Assembly (NCBI RefSeq): GCF_900177775.1
Contig: NZ_FXWH01000001.1
Span: 62,001-126,000, forward strand
Direction of reading: 5' to 3'
DNA: 64,000 nucleotides
DNA from: Pseudidiomarina planktonica
GTDB taxonomy: Bacteria > Pseudomonadota > Gammaproteobacteria > Enterobacterales > Alteromonadaceae
Both the position numbers and the translations under genes were made by a program. Positions 8,480 to 25,560 of the stretch are shown here, one piece after another. Below the pieces are notes generated by a model. The model was not told the DNA's origin and did not search any database. It saw only the letters and a program-made list of their open reading frames with translations. The first letter of the stretch is position 1; each line of letters starts with the position of its first letter.

Positions 8480-10174
8480 TTAGGCTTTTTTGCCCTTACG
8501 GGTCATTAAACCTTTCTTCTCCAGGCCACGGTAAATAATTAGCATTTGTGCAATGGTAATTAAGTTACTCACCAACCAGTAAAGTACCAGGCCGGACGGG
8601 AACCATAGGAAGAACACGGTGAAAATAACCGGCATGTACTGCAGCAGTTTCTGTTGCATCGGATCTGTTGCCGGTGAAGGCTGCAGCTTCTGCATTAAGA
8701 ACATGCTGGCACCCATTAGCAGGGGCAGAATGTAGTACGGGTCTTTCGCCGATAAATCTTCAATCCACAGGAATAATGGTGCATGGCGCAATTCAACGCT
8801 TTCCAGCAGTACCCAATATAACGCCAGGAATATGGGTAATTGCAGCAGCATGGGTAAACAGCCACCCAGAGGATTCACTTTTTCCTCTTTATATAGCTTC
8901 ATCATGGCTTGCGACATTTTCTGACGGTCGCCGCCTAAGCGCTCTTTCATGGCCGCCATTTTCGGCTGAATCAGGCGCATTTTCGCCATCGACACGTATT
9001 GTGCTTTGGTTAGCGGGTACAGCAACGCTTTAATAACCACGGTGGTGGCAATAATGGCCAGACCCCAGTTAATCAGGAAGCCCTGTAAAAATTGCAGCAA
9101 CTTAAAGATTGGTTGTGCCAACCACCACAGGAAGCCGTAATCAACAGTTAAGTCTAAGTCTTCAGCCACAGCGGCCATAGCGTCCTGGTCTTTAGGACCC
9201 ACAAAAATAGTAGCGCTGATGGTTTCAGTAGCACCTGGCTCAATACGCGTGGTGGGGTACATCATGCCCATAATGGCTGTGTTACCACCGACAACCCGCG
9301 AGAACATTTGAGTTTGTGATTGCTCACGTGGAATCCACGCCGACACAAAGTAATGCTCAAGCATGGCAACCCAACCACTTTCAGTAGAAATACTTAAGGG
9401 CTTGTCGCGCATGTCGTCAAAGTCATACTTTTCGTAACGGTCTTCGTCCCATGAGTAAGCACCGCCGCGGTACGTAGGCATCATCATGTTGCCTGAACCT
9501 TCGGTAATCAGCTGCTTTAACTGGGAGTAAAACTGAAGTGACTTGGTGGTATCAGTGGCGTTGGTAATTTCATAGCGCACGCCAATGTCGTAGCCACCTT
9601 TATTAAAGGAGAATATTTTACGAATCTCGGTGCCGTCTTCGGCGGTGAAATACAATGGCACTTCTAAGGTGTCGCCAGTCATTTCAAAGGTAGTTTGTTC
9701 CACGCGGAACATTGGGCGGCCATTGGCAGAGTCGGTGCCGTTTTCGCCAACTAAACCTGACTGCGCGATGTAAAGCTTGGCAGGGTCGGCGTGCAATAAT
9801 TCGAAGCGTGCTTCTGAATTTTGCGTACGTGCGAATTCTTTTAGCTCAGCAGCAACGATGTCACCGCCGCGCGCATTAATGCGAATGTCCAGCACGTCGG
9901 TAGTAACACGAATGCGTTGGCCACTAGCGGCACTGTTGGTTGCTGCCGGCATGTCGCTGCTTGCCTGTTGACCTTGGTTGGATGCACTTGGCACCGCGTC
10001 ATTATCGGTCATGGCTTGCGGAACAGAGCTATCCTGGTTGGAAGAGCGCTGTGCGTTTTCCTGTTGGGCTTGCTGTTGCTGCACACCCGGGGCGGTGTCT
10101 ATCACCCAGTTTTGGTAGAGATAGAAAGTCACAACCAAAAACGCGATAAACAAAATAGTACGTGGCGAATTCAT
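8480..10174 (-). CDS. yidC: Membrane protein insertase YidC
   Basis: Inserts and folds inner-membrane proteins, alone or with SecYEG. It has 564 residues, slightly longer than the 548 of E. coli. Residues 1-20 form the first membrane helix ([17 protein letters not shown]), followed by a low-complexity Gln/Ser linker. A large periplasmic beta-sandwich domain spans about residues 85-345. The conserved five-helix insertase core is at about 350-550 and includes [20 protein letters not shown]. The tail is basic ([12 protein letters not shown]), as expected for ribosome contact. The gene lies 2 bases after yidD and 14 before mnmE, in the standard gammaproteobacterial order. Confidence 0.98.
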   Translation of the reverse strand: MNSPRTILFIAFLVVTFYLYQNWVIDTAPGVQQQQAQQENAQRSSNQDSSVPQAMTDNDAVPSASNQGQQASSDMPAATNSAASGQRIRVTTDVLDIRINARGGDIVAAELKEFARTQNSEARFELLHADPAKLYIAQSGLVGENGTDSANGRPMFRVEQTTFEMTGDTLEVPLYFTAEDGTEIRKIFSFNKGGYDIGVRYEITNATDTTKSLQFYSQLKQLITEGSGNMMMPTYRGGAYSWDEDRYEKYDFDDMRDKPLSISTESGWVAMLEHYFVSAWIPREQSQTQMFSRVVGGNTAIMGMMYPTTRIEPGATETISATIFVGPKDQDAMAAVAEDLDLTVDYGFLWWLAQPIFKLLQFLQGFLINWGLAIIATTVVIKALLYPLTKAQYVSMAKMRLIQPKMAAMKERLGGDRQKMSQAMMKLYKEEKVNPLGGCLPMLLQLPIFLALYWVLLESVELRHAPLFLWIEDLSAKDPYYILPLLMGASMFLMQKLQPSPATDPMQQKLLQYMPVIFTVFFLWFPSGLVLYWLVSNLITIAQMLIIYRGLEKKGLMTRKGKKA

Positions 10175-10176
10175 AA

Positions 10177-10461
10177 TTACTTCGTCTCTGTCGTTTGCGT
10201 TGATTCGTTAGTTTCCGATTCTTGCGTGGTACCAGGAACCGGATCGAAACCGCCCGGATGTCCGGGATGGCATTTAATAATTCGTTTACTGGCAAGCCAG
10301 CAGCCCCGCAGCATACCATGATTTTTTATCGCTTCGATGGCATATTGCGAGCAAGTTGGCGAAAAACGGCAACGCGGCCCCAGCAGCGGACTAATTAGCC
10401 ACTGGTAGAGTCGGATGATGCCGATTGGTATTGCGCGCAGCGCTTGCTGATAGTTCGCCAT
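10177..10461 (-). CDS. yidD: Membrane protein insertion efficiency factor YidD
   Basis: A small membrane-associated protein (94 residues) that aids YidC-dependent insertion. The family core is plain: [32 protein letters not shown] and [11 protein letters not shown], with its conserved cysteines. The C-terminus is a Thr/Glu/Ser-rich tail. The start at 10461 lies inside the end of rnpA, giving a 67-base overlap in a different frame. This rnpA/yidD overlap is also known in E. coli, so translational coupling is likely. The start codon is supported by the conserved N-terminal helix. Confidence 0.95.
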   Translation of the reverse strand: MANYQQALRAIPIGIIRLYQWLISPLLGPRCRFSPTCSQYAIEAIKNHGMLRGCWLASKRIIKCHPGHPGGFDPVPGTTQESETNESTQTTETK

Positions 10462-10787
10462 AAATAGTCTAATCGTAACCGCATTGTCTCGTTGTCCAGT
10501 GCAGTAATGCCTGGCTTGGCGATAATGACAATGTCAAAAGCTGGTATTTTATGCTGTTTCAAGCGAAAGGTCTCGCGGATTTGGCGTTTTATTCGATTGC
10601 GATCGACCGCACGCTTCGCACGTTTCTTACTCACTGTAACGCCAATACGAGCGTGCCCAAGAGTATTTGGGGATGCCAACATGGTTAGTTCAGCGGTAAC
10701 AGCTTTGACAGGGGGTTGCGAGAATACGCTTTGAAAATCTGCGGGAGTTAGCAGACGCAACTCCCGCACATAAGAGAGGTGTCTCAT
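10395..10787 (-). CDS. rnpA: Ribonuclease P protein component
   Basis: Protein subunit of RNase P, which matures tRNA 5' ends together with the RNA subunit RnpB. The 130 residues include the N-terminal [15 protein letters not shown] and the signature [13 protein letters not shown] that binds the RNA. The start at 10787 gives an N-terminus aligned with E. coli RnpA, with AAGG about 7 bases before it. The C-terminus is about ten residues longer than E. coli and carries a Ser-rich tail, in the part overlapping yidD. It follows rpmH by 32 bases and shares its promoter. Confidence 0.97.
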   Translation of the reverse strand: MRHLSYVRELRLLTPADFQSVFSQPPVKAVTAELTMLASPNTLGHARIGVTVSKKRAKRAVDRNRIKRQIRETFRLKQHKIPAFDIVIIAKPGITALDNETMRLRLDYLWRTISKRCAQYQSASSDSTSG

Positions 10788-10819
10788 TCAGTGACCTTAG
10801 TAACCACTGAATGGATCAC

Positions 10820-10954
10820 TTACGCAGACAGGACTTTACGGCCCTTCGCGCGGCGGCGAGCCAGAACCTGACGGCCATTCTTTGTTGCCATACGAGCACG
10901 GAAGCCGTGGGCGCGCTTGCGTTTTAGTACGCTTGGTTGAAATGTTCTTTTCAT
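10820..10954 (-). CDS. rpmH: 50S ribosomal protein L34
   Basis: The smallest large-subunit ribosomal protein: 44 residues, extremely basic. It starts [19 protein letters not shown] and contains [19 protein letters not shown], matching L34 nearly throughout. Length is normal. It heads the leftward operon and has a strong sigma-70 promoter at 11021-11049. It is divergent from dnaA, the usual arrangement in gammaproteobacteria. Confidence 0.98.
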   Translation of the reverse strand: MKRTFQPSVLKRKRAHGFRARMATKNGRQVLARRRAKGRKVLSA

Positions 10955-11020
10955 GACGTCGTATCCGTAGTCAGTTGGTGTTTAATATGTATAAAACACG
11001 AGCTAAAAATAAGAGCGCGG

Positions 11021-11049
11021 ATAATACCGATTAAAAGGATCAAAGTCAA
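11021..11049 (-). promoter_or_regulatory. Sigma-70 promoter of the rpmH operon
   Basis: On the minus strand TTGACT (11049-11044) and TATTAT (11026-11021) are separated by exactly 17 bases, and both hexamers are near consensus. Transcription should start near 11014, leaving a leader of about 60 bases before rpmH. A pair of DnaA boxes lies immediately upstream. Confidence 0.7.
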
Positions 11050-11058
11050 CGTTTAAAG

Positions 11059-11101
11059 CTATCCACAGTGTAGTGGGCGATAGTCGCACAACTGTGGATA
11101 A
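11059..11101. promoter_or_regulatory. Inverted pair of DnaA boxes in the rpmH-dnaA intergenic region
   Basis: CTATCCACA at 11059-11067 differs at one position from the box TTATCCACA. TGTGGATAA at 11093-11101 is a perfect box on the other strand. They face each other 25 bases apart in the 333-base gap between rpmH and dnaA, which is otherwise AT-rich. The likely role is DnaA autoregulation. Two boxes alone do not establish an origin, although oriC lies in this gap in pseudomonads. Confidence 0.65.
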
Positions 11102-11287
11102 GCTGCTAGGCTTGAGGTTGCAGGGACGCCCTTAGTTGCTTACGTTTTTTTGCTATAAGCAGGCCGGTATTTAAGCCAAATTATTCCGCTTTAAGCCAGA
11201 AAAAGTATAGAGATCCTATGGTGCATCCAGTACAATTCTAAGACATATATAACAACAATAGATAATAAAGTGTAAGGGAGACTGGGT

Positions 11288-12721
11288 GTGAATAATTCGC
11301 TTTGGCAACAATGTTCTGAACGCTTGCAGGGCGAGTTGTCGACGCAACATTTTAATACCTGGATCAGACCTTTGCAGGCAGAAGCAAGCGCTGATGCCAT
11401 TACGCTATTTGCCCCGAATAACTATGTTGTCGACTGGGTAAAAGACAAGTACCTGGCCACTATCAACGAATTCCTTACTGAGCTTTGCGAACAGCAGGGC
11501 AATAAAGTACCCCGGGTTTCCTTCGAAGTTGGTGGTTTAAATGGATCCGAGAGTCGTTCTTCAGGATCAAACGCCCCGCGGCAGTCTCGGCCTCGCCCTT
11601 CAGCTTCAAAAAGCGGTATTCAGACCGGCATTCGAACCAATACTAATGGTGCGTCACGCAACAGCTGGAACGGCAAGACGGAAGAACCCGCAATTGCATT
11701 CGAGAGTAATATTCACCCTGAATACACCTTTGATAACTTTGTCGAAGGTAAGTCGAATCAATTAGCTCGAGCGGCGGCTACTCAGGTAGCTGAAAATCCG
11801 GGTGGCGTGTATAACCCTTTATTTGTTTATGGCGGCACGGGCTTGGGTAAAACCCACCTGCTGCATGCGGTAGGTAATGGCATTCTTGCGCATAAGAAAG
11901 ACGCCAAGGTGTTCTACATGCGGGCGGAGCGTTTTGTGCAGGATATGGTGAACGCGCTTAAAAACGGCACCATAAACGAATACAAAAACTATTACCGCTC
12001 GGTGGATGCGTTATTAATTGATGACATTCATTTCTTTGCTGGCAAAAAGGGTACTCAAGAAGAATTCTTCCATACATTCAATGCCTTACTTGAGGGTAAC
12101 CAGCAAATCATTATGACCAGTGATTTGTACCCCAAGGAAATTGAGGGCGTTGAAGACAGGCTGAAGTCTCGTTTTGGTTGGGGCTTAACCATAGCTATTG
12201 AGCCGCCGGAGTTTGAAACCCGGGTGGCTATATTGATACGTAAAGCGCAAGAACGTGGTATTAATTTGCCCCATGAAGTGGCGTTTTTTATTGCCAAACG
12301 GTTGCGCTCGAATGTGCGCGAATTAGAAGGTGCACTAAACCGGGTTGCAGCAAATGTGAATTTAACCGGGCGCCAGGTCACTATAGATTTTGTTCGTGAA
12401 GCGCTGCGCGATTTAATCGCAGCTCAGGAAAAGCTGGTTACTATTGATAACATTCAAAAAACCGTAGCTGAGTATTACAATATTAAAATGGCCGACTTGC
12501 TTTCTAAGCGCCGGAGCCGCTCTGTTGCCAGGCCTCGGCAGCTGGCCATGGCGTTGTCGAAAGAGCTAACAAACCACAGCTTACCGGAAATAGGTGATGC
12601 GTTCGGCGGGCGCGACCACACAACAGTGCTTCACGCGTGCCGGAAAATACAAGAATTAAAAGAAGCGCAGCACGACATAAAAGAAGATTATCGTAATTTA
12701 ATCAGAACCTTATCAGCTTAA
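11288..12721 (+). CDS. dnaA: Chromosomal replication initiator protein DnaA
   Basis: AAA+ ATPase that binds DnaA boxes and opens oriC. 477 residues. Domain I (residues 1-85) begins [22 protein letters not shown]. Domain II is a Ser/Arg-rich linker (about 90-140). Domain III carries Walker [10 protein letters not shown] and Walker [11 protein letters not shown]. Domain IV has the DNA-binding signature [14 protein letters not shown] near the C-terminus. The start is GTG at 11288, with AAGGGAG at 11274-11280 spaced 7 bases away; it gives the conserved domain I N-terminus. A 61-base gap leads to dnaN. DnaA boxes upstream suggest autoregulation. Confidence 0.98.
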   Translation: MNNSLWQQCSERLQGELSTQHFNTWIRPLQAEASADAITLFAPNNYVVDWVKDKYLATINEFLTELCEQQGNKVPRVSFEVGGLNGSESRSSGSNAPRQSRPRPSASKSGIQTGIRTNTNGASRNSWNGKTEEPAIAFESNIHPEYTFDNFVEGKSNQLARAAATQVAENPGGVYNPLFVYGGTGLGKTHLLHAVGNGILAHKKDAKVFYMRAERFVQDMVNALKNGTINEYKNYYRSVDALLIDDIHFFAGKKGTQEEFFHTFNALLEGNQQIIMTSDLYPKEIEGVEDRLKSRFGWGLTIAIEPPEFETRVAILIRKAQERGINLPHEVAFFIAKRLRSNVRELEGALNRVAANVNLTGRQVTIDFVREALRDLIAAQEKLVTIDNIQKTVAEYYNIKMADLLSKRRSRSVARPRQLAMALSKELTNHSLPEIGDAFGGRDHTTVLHACRKIQELKEAQHDIKEDYRNLIRTLSA

Positions 12722-12782
12722 CTTCAAAGTTCGTTGCGGCTATGCGATGTGAAGCGCGGCAACACAACAGGGGAACGTGGGT

Positions 12783-13883
12783 ATGAAATTTACAATCAGC
12801 CGTGATGATTTTTTAAAGCCACTTCAGGTTGTTAGTGGTGCGGTAGAACGCCGTCACACTTTGCCTATACTTGCGAACGTTTTGGTGCAAGCTAGCGCCG
12901 ACGAGTTGCGTTTAACAGGTACCGATCTAGAGGTTGAGTTAGTTTCTACTAGTGCTCTGTCGGGTGCTGATGAGGGCCAGATTACTGTGCCAGCCAAAAA
13001 GCTGCTGGATATTATTCGCAGTTTTTCTGATGGCGCTCAAATTGAATTTAAAGCGAGTGAAGATAAGGTCACCATACGTTCTGGTCGCAGTCGCTTTACC
13101 TTAAGTACGTTACCAGCTGAAGATTATCCGAATATTGACGACTGGAGTAGTGATATCCAGCTTGTTACCAGTCAGCAGCTGCTGAAAGATTTAATGGAAA
13201 AAACGCATTTTTCAATGGCGAACCAAGACGTTCGTTACTACCTAAACGGTATGCTGTTCGAGACTGACGGTGGTGTGTTGAGAACCGTGGCTACAGACGG
13301 GCACCGTTTGGCTATGAGCAGCTGTAATCTGGGGCAATCTGGATTACCTGCAAGACAAGTAATAGTGCCGCGTAAAGGCGTTATGGAACTACTTCGGTTA
13401 CTCGACGACGTTGAAGACGAAGTGAAAGTAGCTATTGGTAATAATCATATTCGAGTGGAAGCCAAAGGCGTTTGTTTCACCAGTAAGCTAGTGGATGGTC
13501 GTTTCCCTGATTACCGTCGCGTGTTGCCTAGCGGCGGCGACAAAATCATTGTGGCAGATCGGGAAAGTTTAAAGCAGTCGTTCTCGCGCGCATCCATTCT
13601 CTCGAATGAAAAGTTTCGTGGTGTTCGTCTTAATTTGTCGCCAGGCGAATTATGCATTACGGCGAACAACCCAGAGCAAGAACAAGCCGAAGAAATTATG
13701 GAAGTGGATTACCAGGGCGAGTCTTTGGAAATCGGCTTTAACGTAAGCTACATCATTGACGTGCTGAATACCTTGTCCGGCAAAAAAGTGAAGTTCACTT
13801 TAGCCGGCTCTGATAACAGTGGCTTAATGGAAGACAGCGAAGACGAATCCGCGGTATATGTTGTTATGCCGATGCGGTTGTAG
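12783..13883 (+). CDS. dnaN: DNA polymerase III sliding clamp (beta subunit)
   Basis: Ring-shaped dimer that tethers DNA polymerase III to DNA and recruits repair polymerases. 366 residues, the E. coli length. Three repeated clamp domains are evident, beginning MKFTISRDDFLKPLQVVSG and ending AVYVVMPMRL, the conserved C-terminal end. I chose the ATG at 12783, with AGGGGA 8 bases upstream, over a GTG six bases earlier. That gives the canonical MKFT start. It is followed by recF after 12 bases, in the standard dnaA-dnaN-recF-gyrB order. Confidence 0.98.
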   Translation: MKFTISRDDFLKPLQVVSGAVERRHTLPILANVLVQASADELRLTGTDLEVELVSTSALSGADEGQITVPAKKLLDIIRSFSDGAQIEFKASEDKVTIRSGRSRFTLSTLPAEDYPNIDDWSSDIQLVTSQQLLKDLMEKTHFSMANQDVRYYLNGMLFETDGGVLRTVATDGHRLAMSSCNLGQSGLPARQVIVPRKGVMELLRLLDDVEDEVKVAIGNNHIRVEAKGVCFTSKLVDGRFPDYRRVLPSGGDKIIVADRESLKQSFSRASILSNEKFRGVRLNLSPGELCITANNPEQEQAEEIMEVDYQGESLEIGFNVSYIIDVLNTLSGKKVKFTLAGSDNSGLMEDSEDESAVYVVMPMRL

Positions 13884-13895
13884 TTTAAGGGTCTT

Positions 13896-17428
<3,533 letters not shown>

Positions 17429-17464
17429 GTTTATCTGCTACAATCTAAGCAATTGAAAACAAAT

Positions 17465-17493
17465 AAAAAAGGAGCCATTTGGCTCCTTTTTTT
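17465..17493. terminator. Bidirectional Rho-independent terminator between gyrB and glyS
   Basis: GGAGCC (17471-17476) and GGCTCC (17481-17486) form a stem around an ATTT loop. It is flanked by A6 on the left and T7 on the right. The A/T tracts extend the stem and serve both strands, ending gyrB and the converging glyQS operon. Confidence 0.85.
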
Positions 17494-17514
17494 ATGCGTG
17501 CTTAAACTAGATTA

Positions 17515-19581
17515 TTAGTTCAGCACAGATATATCAGCGATGTCTAAGAATAGTTCACGTAACTGCTGTAGCAAGGCTAAACGATTATTACGTATGTCCG
17601 CATCGTCCGCATTTACCATGACATTCTCAAAGAAGGCGTCTACGGGCTCCTGTAAGCTTGCGAATTCCTCAAGAGCGGCAGAATAATCATGAGTTGCTAA
17701 CGCAGCCGCTGAGGCTTTCTGAGCTTCTTTTAGCGCCTTAAATAACACAACTTCGCTTTGCTCTTTTAACTTACTCTCGTCAATAGTGCCCGGAATGCTG
17801 GTTTCTACCTTCGCAAGAATATTACTAACGCGTTTATTTGCTGCGGTTAGTGCTTCAGCTTCCGGCAGTTCCCGGAACTTATTCACTGCACGAACGCGCG
17901 CGTCAAAGTCCACTGGCTCGGTAGGGCGACGAACCAGAACCGCGCTAACCACTTCGTTGGCGATACCGTCTTCCTGATAGAAAGCACGAAAACGAGCTAG
18001 TAAAAAGTCGACAACATCAGTAGTGACCGTTTTAGAGGTCAGGCGTGTTTTGAACCCGGCTGCTGCCGTTTCTACTAAATCAACTAAGTCTAATTTCAGT
18101 TGTTTCTCAACCAGAATGCGTAACAAGCCAATGGCCGCACGGCGCAGAGCAAAGGGGTCGCGATCGCCTTTCGGCGTTTGACCAATTCCGAAAATACCCA
18201 CCAAAGTGTCCAGCTTGTCGGCAATAGCAACAGCACAGCCTTCTGCAGAAGAGGGCAGTATGTCGCCGGCAAAGCGTGGCAGGTAGTGCTCAAAAATAGC
18301 CTGCGCCACAGCGTCTTTTTCGCCGTCGTGACGAGCATAGTGCATGCCCATAACGCCCTGGGTTTCCGGGAACTCAGAAACCATATGGGTAGCCAAGTCA
18401 GCTTTGCTTAACAAACCGGCGCGTTCGGCCACATGGCTGTCTGCCTTAATACGGTCCGATACTTCTGCCGCAAGGCGCGCAATGCGCTCGCTTTTATCTT
18501 TGATAGAGCCAAGTTGTTTCTGGAACAGAACCTGGTCTAATGCATTCAATCGCGATTCCAGTGTTGCTTTCTTGTCGCTTTCAAAGAAGAAGCGCGCATC
18601 GGCAAGCCGTGGGCGAACCACTTTTTCGTTGCCGGAAATAATTTGCTGCGGATCTTTGCTTTCAATATTGGTGATGAAAATGAAGGCAGGCATGAGGTTG
18701 CCTTGCGCATCTTCTAATGGGAAATAGCGCTGGTCGTCCTTCATCGTCACTATTAACGGCTCTTTTGGAACTTCCAAAAAGCTCTTATCAAAGCTGGCGG
18801 TAAGGGCCACTGGCCACTCTACTAAAGCCGTAACTTCGTCAAGTAATGCCGGGTCGGCTACTACTTTGCCACCTAATGCAGCAGCCTTTTCAGCAATCGC
18901 CATTTCAATAAGCTTACGCCGTTCTTCAAAGTCAACGACTACATGCGCGGCACGCATGGTTTCAATATAATCGTTGGCGTGACTTATTTGAGTACCTTCA
19001 GGACAGTGAAACCTGTGACCTTGTAGCAGGGTTCCACTGGCAACGCCAAGCACCTCACCAGCGATTAGCTGGTTACCGAACAACAGCGTAATGGTATGCA
19101 CCGGTCGAATAAATTGAACATCGCTACTACCCCAGCGCATAGGTTTTGGAATAGGTAAGCGCTTCAGGGCTTGCTCGGTCATGCCGGCAACTAAGTCTCT
19201 AACTGGCTGGCCGGTTACGGCGTCTTTGTATAGCAACCAGGTGCCTTTGTCAGTTTCCAGGCGCTCAGCTTCGGCTACGGTAATACCATTAGAACGTGCC
19301 CAGCCTTCGGCGGCCTTGGTTGCATTGCCGTCAGCGTCAAAGGCAACGTCTACTGAGGGGCCACGCTTCTCAACTATTTTGTCGGCTTGCTTAGCTTCCA
19401 AACCATGCACCAGCAACGCCAAACGGCGCGCAGAGGCAAGTGGTTGAACCCGCTCAAAACCAAGTTCATGATCGTTTAGCTGCTGCTTAAAGCCATCGGC
19501 AAAGGCTATGCTTAGTTGCTTCAGCGCTTTTGGCGGTAACTCTTCGGTACCAATTTCAACAAGTAAAGTTTCTGTTTGCAC
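17515..19581 (-). CDS. glyS: Glycyl-tRNA synthetase beta subunit
   Basis: Beta subunit of the bacterial alpha2beta2 glycyl-tRNA synthetase, responsible for tRNA binding. 688 residues (E. coli 689). The N-terminus [18 protein letters not shown] is typical. Later blocks include [24 protein letters not shown] and [15 protein letters not shown] in the HD-like core. The C-terminal anticodon-binding-like domain ends [19 protein letters not shown]. It follows glyQ by 2 bases, as in most gammaproteobacteria. Confidence 0.98.
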   Translation of the reverse strand: MQTETLLVEIGTEELPPKALKQLSIAFADGFKQQLNDHELGFERVQPLASARRLALLVHGLEAKQADKIVEKRGPSVDVAFDADGNATKAAEGWARSNGITVAEAERLETDKGTWLLYKDAVTGQPVRDLVAGMTEQALKRLPIPKPMRWGSSDVQFIRPVHTITLLFGNQLIAGEVLGVASGTLLQGHRFHCPEGTQISHANDYIETMRAAHVVVDFEERRKLIEMAIAEKAAALGGKVVADPALLDEVTALVEWPVALTASFDKSFLEVPKEPLIVTMKDDQRYFPLEDAQGNLMPAFIFITNIESKDPQQIISGNEKVVRPRLADARFFFESDKKATLESRLNALDQVLFQKQLGSIKDKSERIARLAAEVSDRIKADSHVAERAGLLSKADLATHMVSEFPETQGVMGMHYARHDGEKDAVAQAIFEHYLPRFAGDILPSSAEGCAVAIADKLDTLVGIFGIGQTPKGDRDPFALRRAAIGLLRILVEKQLKLDLVDLVETAAAGFKTRLTSKTVTTDVVDFLLARFRAFYQEDGIANEVVSAVLVRRPTEPVDFDARVRAVNKFRELPEAEALTAANKRVSNILAKVETSIPGTIDESKLKEQSEVVLFKALKEAQKASAAALATHDYSAALEEFASLQEPVDAFFENVMVNADDADIRNNRLALLQQLRELFLDIADISVLN

Positions 19582-19583
19582 GC

Positions 19584-20519
19584 TTATGCTCCTGCCTTGG
19601 AAGGTTGCGATGATGACGCGTCAGTGTCGGCCAGCGGAAAGCCCAGCGCTTCACGAGCAGCGTAGTAGGCTTCAGCGCAGCCTTTTGCCATGGCCCGAAC
19701 GCGCAGAATATAACGCTGCCGTTCAGTCACTGAAATAGCATGGCGCGCATCTAACAAGTTAAACGCATGCGAGGCACGCATTACTTGCTCATAAGCTGGC
19801 AACGGCAGATTCGCAGTAAGTAGGTGCTCACATTCTTTTTCGCAACTGTCGAAACGGTTGAATAACACTTCAACATCAGCGTGTTCAAAGTTGTAAGTAG
19901 ATTGCTCCACTTCGTTTTGATGAAACACATCGCCATAAAGTATTTTGCCACGCGGGCCATCGGCCCATACCAAGTCGTAAATGCTGTCTACGCCTTGAAT
20001 GTACATCGCCAAACGTTCAAGGCCGTAAGTGATTTCACCAGCCACCGGGCGACATTCTAAACCGCCAACTTGCTGGAAATAGGTAAACTGGGTTACTTCC
20101 ATGCCGTTAAGCCACACTTCCCAACCCAAACCCCAGGCGCCAAGCGTAGGCGATTCCCAGTTGTCTTCCACGAAGCGAATATCGTGAACCAGTGGGTCGA
20201 AGCCCAGCAGCTCAAGTGAGCCTAAATAAAGCTCCTGAATATTTTTCGGTGACGGCTTTAGCATGACTTGAAACTGGTAATAGTGTTGCAGCCGGTTCGG
20301 GTTTTCGCCGTAACGGCCGTCAGTAGGGCGACGGCAAGGTTGCACGTAGGCAAAACTTGCCGGTTCCGGGCCAATGGCGCGTAAAAACGTCATTGGATGA
20401 AAGGTGCCAGCACCTACTTCCATATCCAGCGGCTGTATTACTGCGCAGCCTTGTTGCGCCCAGTAATCCTGGAGCGCGAGAATTAAACCTTGAAAGGTTT
20501 TCACATCATACTTGGCCAT
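19584..20519 (-). CDS. glyQ: Glycyl-tRNA synthetase alpha subunit
   Basis: Catalytic class II subunit that activates glycine and charges tRNA-Gly. 311 residues (E. coli 303). Characteristic segments are [34 protein letters not shown] and [19 protein letters not shown]. The C-terminal tail after PLADTDAS is short and variable. The start at 20519 gives the family N-terminus. It is divergent from tag, with a 77-base gap. Confidence 0.98.
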   Translation of the reverse strand: MAKYDVKTFQGLILALQDYWAQQGCAVIQPLDMEVGAGTFHPMTFLRAIGPEPASFAYVQPCRRPTDGRYGENPNRLQHYYQFQVMLKPSPKNIQELYLGSLELLGFDPLVHDIRFVEDNWESPTLGAWGLGWEVWLNGMEVTQFTYFQQVGGLECRPVAGEITYGLERLAMYIQGVDSIYDLVWADGPRGKILYGDVFHQNEVEQSTYNFEHADVEVLFNRFDSCEKECEHLLTANLPLPAYEQVMRASHAFNLLDARHAISVTERQRYILRVRAMAKGCAEAYYAAREALGFPLADTDASSSQPSKAGA

Positions 20520-20596
20520 GTATTATCTCTCGATATTCTATTGCGTCGAATACAGTCGATTATAACCTGTGTTCTGCGCAGGTTATAGGGCTTACT

Positions 20597-21193
20597 ATGG
20601 ACACAAACTCAAAACGCTGCAGTTGGTGTGGCACTGACGCCGATTACGTGGCTTATCATGACCAGGTTTGGGGTCGTCCGGTGGCCGATAGCCGCGAGTT
20701 GTTTGAAAAATTATGCCTGGATGGGCAGCAAGCCGGGCTTAGTTGGATAACCATTTTACGTAAGCAAAAGAATTATCAGGAAGCCTTTTGTGGCTTCGAG
20801 CCGGAAGCTATTCTGGCCATGCCGGCTGAGCAACGCGATAAATTGATGTTCAATGCCGGTATTGTGCGTAATAAGTTAAAAATTGAGTCGATTTTCAAGA
20901 ATGCCGAAGCCTACCTTCGAATTAACGAGCGAGAAGCGTCGTTCGCCGAATATCTATGGCAGTTTGTGGGCGGAAAGCCGATTATAAACGCTTGGCGCGT
21001 GGGTGATGACTTCCCAACGCGCAGTGCAGAGTCTGACGCCATGGCAAAAGCCCTGAAAAAAGAAGGGTTTAACTTTGTTGGAACCACTATTTGTTACGCT
21101 TTTATGCAAGCAGTTGGCATGGTGAATGACCATGTTGTTACTTGCCCTTGTTATGAACCGGTTTGTGCAGAAATGCGCGCCTTTAACCTATGA
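20597..21193 (+). CDS. tag: 3-methyladenine DNA glycosylase I
   Basis: Removes 3-methyladenine from alkylated DNA. 198 residues (E. coli 187). The N-terminus RCSWCGTDADYVAYHDQVWG and the late NDHVVTCPCY supply the Cys/His residues of the structural zinc site. The core LSWITILRKQKNYQEAFCGF is typical. The ATG at 20597 starts the conserved domain; the longer upstream open frame overlaps glyQ antisense and is not expected to be coding. It is followed by a GNAT gene after 6 bases, which suggests a two-gene operon as seen in related genomes. Confidence 0.95.
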   Translation: MDTNSKRCSWCGTDADYVAYHDQVWGRPVADSRELFEKLCLDGQQAGLSWITILRKQKNYQEAFCGFEPEAILAMPAEQRDKLMFNAGIVRNKLKIESIFKNAEAYLRINEREASFAEYLWQFVGGKPIINAWRVGDDFPTRSAESDAMAKALKKEGFNFVGTTICYAFMQAVGMVNDHVVTCPCYEPVCAEMRAFNL

Positions 21194-21199
21194 GTTGTT

Positions 21200-21715
21200 A
21201 TGATTGAAATTACCCTAGCTGATTATCAAAATCCGAAACACCGCCAGGCAGTTATCTCAATGCTGAACGATTATGCCAACGATCCTATGGGTGGTGGCGA
21301 GCCGATTTCAGAAGATGTGAAAGCGCGTTTGATTGATGAAATGGCAAAACGCGACCATGTGTTTTCGTTGCTGGCCTTTGACGGCGAACAAGCCGTTGGT
21401 ATTGCCAACTGTGTGGAAGGGTTTTCTACTTTCGCGGCGCAACCGGTTATGAATATTCATGATATCGCCGTTACAGAAAGCCATCGCGGCCAGGGCATTT
21501 CGCGTCGATTATTGCAGGAAGTAGCCACACTGGCTGAGTTCCGCGGCTGTTGTAAGCTGACCTTGGAAGTTCTGGAAGGCAACACGCCAGCCAAACACGC
21601 ATACAAAAACTTTGGTTTCAAACCTTACGAGTTAGGCGAGACTTTAGGTAAAGCTGAGTTTTGGCAGTATAGCCTTGGCCATGGCGAGCACGACGGCCAG
21701 CCGGTAGGCATTTAG
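21200..21715 (+). CDS. GNAT family N-acetyltransferase
   Basis: A 171-residue single GNAT domain using acetyl-CoA to acylate an unknown acceptor. The acetyl-CoA pyrophosphate loop is [14 protein letters not shown] (about residues 95-108), preceded by the strand MNIHDIAV. The C-terminal motif B region is [21 protein letters not shown]. It probably shares a transcript with tag. Its TAG stop overlaps the tusA stop on the other strand in TTAG. The substrate cannot be inferred; a link to alkylation repair is only by position. Confidence 0.88.
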   Translation: MIEITLADYQNPKHRQAVISMLNDYANDPMGGGEPISEDVKARLIDEMAKRDHVFSLLAFDGEQAVGIANCVEGFSTFAAQPVMNIHDIAVTESHRGQGISRRLLQEVATLAEFRGCCKLTLEVLEGNTPAKHAYKNFGFKPYELGETLGKAEFWQYSLGHGEHDGQPVGI

Positions 21716-21951
21716 CCGTTAACTTGCTTGCGAATGTAATAGCGATAGGGTGTGGTGCTGGTTTCAGCTAGCACCAACTCATGGTCCATAAAGCGGCAGA
21801 AGCTGGGAATATCGCGCGTGGTCGCCGGGTCGTCGGCGATTACTTCTAACACCTCGCCAACCGCCATTCGCCGGATTTGCGCGCGCACCAGCATAACTGG
21901 CTCGGGACATTTCAAACCCAGGGTGTCCAAACTCTGATCAGCACTACTCAT
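21712..21951 (-). CDS. tusA: Sulfurtransferase TusA
   Basis: Small sulfur carrier (79 residues) that passes persulfide sulfur from IscS towards tRNA 2-thiouridine synthesis and other acceptors. The catalytic motif [16 protein letters not shown] contains the persulfide cysteine. The rest follows the IscS-partner fold, with [21 protein letters not shown] start at the ATG at 21951, which matches the length of E. coli TusA (81). An upstream in-frame GTG at 21981 would add ten residues. It converges on the GNAT gene with a 4-base stop overlap. Confidence 0.93.
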   Translation of the reverse strand: MSSADQSLDTLGLKCPEPVMLVRAQIRRMAVGEVLEVIADDPATTRDIPSFCRFMDHELVLAETSTTPYRYYIRKQVNG

Positions 21952-22007
21952 TGACACATTCTCTTGTGGTTGGCCTTGCACTCATAAAACGCCGCGTAAA
22001 AAGACAT

Positions 22008-22042
22008 AAAAAAACCGCTCTACTGATGTGTCAGCAGAGCGG
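22008..22042 (-). terminator. Rho-independent terminator of the fadBA operon
   Basis: On the minus strand a 12-base stem, CCGCTCTGCTGA paired with TCAGTAGAGCGG (one mismatch), closes a CACA loop and is followed by seven T residues. It lies 52 bases after the fadA stop and separates fadBA from tusA. Confidence 0.85.
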
Positions 22043-22093
22043 CTTTTAGTTTACCCGTTTTTACAGCGGGTACAAAGCTGCAGCTTTCAAAGC

Positions 22094-25425
<3,332 letters not shown>

Positions 25426-25542
25426 TTTCGGTCTCCCTCACATTCCAGCATATATAGTGCTGGAGTTTACTGATTCTCGGATGGCTTTCGGTTAGAGTAG
25501 AGAGAGTTTGGCCCGAATACTTCGATATTTCAATGATTATTT

Positions 25543-25555
25543 AAACGTGCGTTTG
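25543..25555. promoter_or_regulatory. PsrA-like operator in the fadB-slt intergenic region
   Basis: AAAC-GTGC-GTTTG fits the inverted repeat (C/G)AAAC-N2-4-GTTTG described for PsrA, a TetR-type regulator of fatty-acid degradation in several gammaproteobacteria. It lies between divergent fadB and slt, only six bases before the slt start. Short palindromes of this kind can arise by chance. Confidence 0.3.
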
Positions 25556-25560
25556 AAAAC

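Noticed and set aside
11222-11248. TGCATC upstream of dnaA as another promoter for the ECF factor
   Set aside because: The position 17 bases downstream has no CGWA element, so only the -35-like half is present.
10955-11287. Calling the rpmH-dnaA gap the replication origin
   Set aside because: Only two DnaA boxes and no clear unwinding element; autoregulation explains them equally well.
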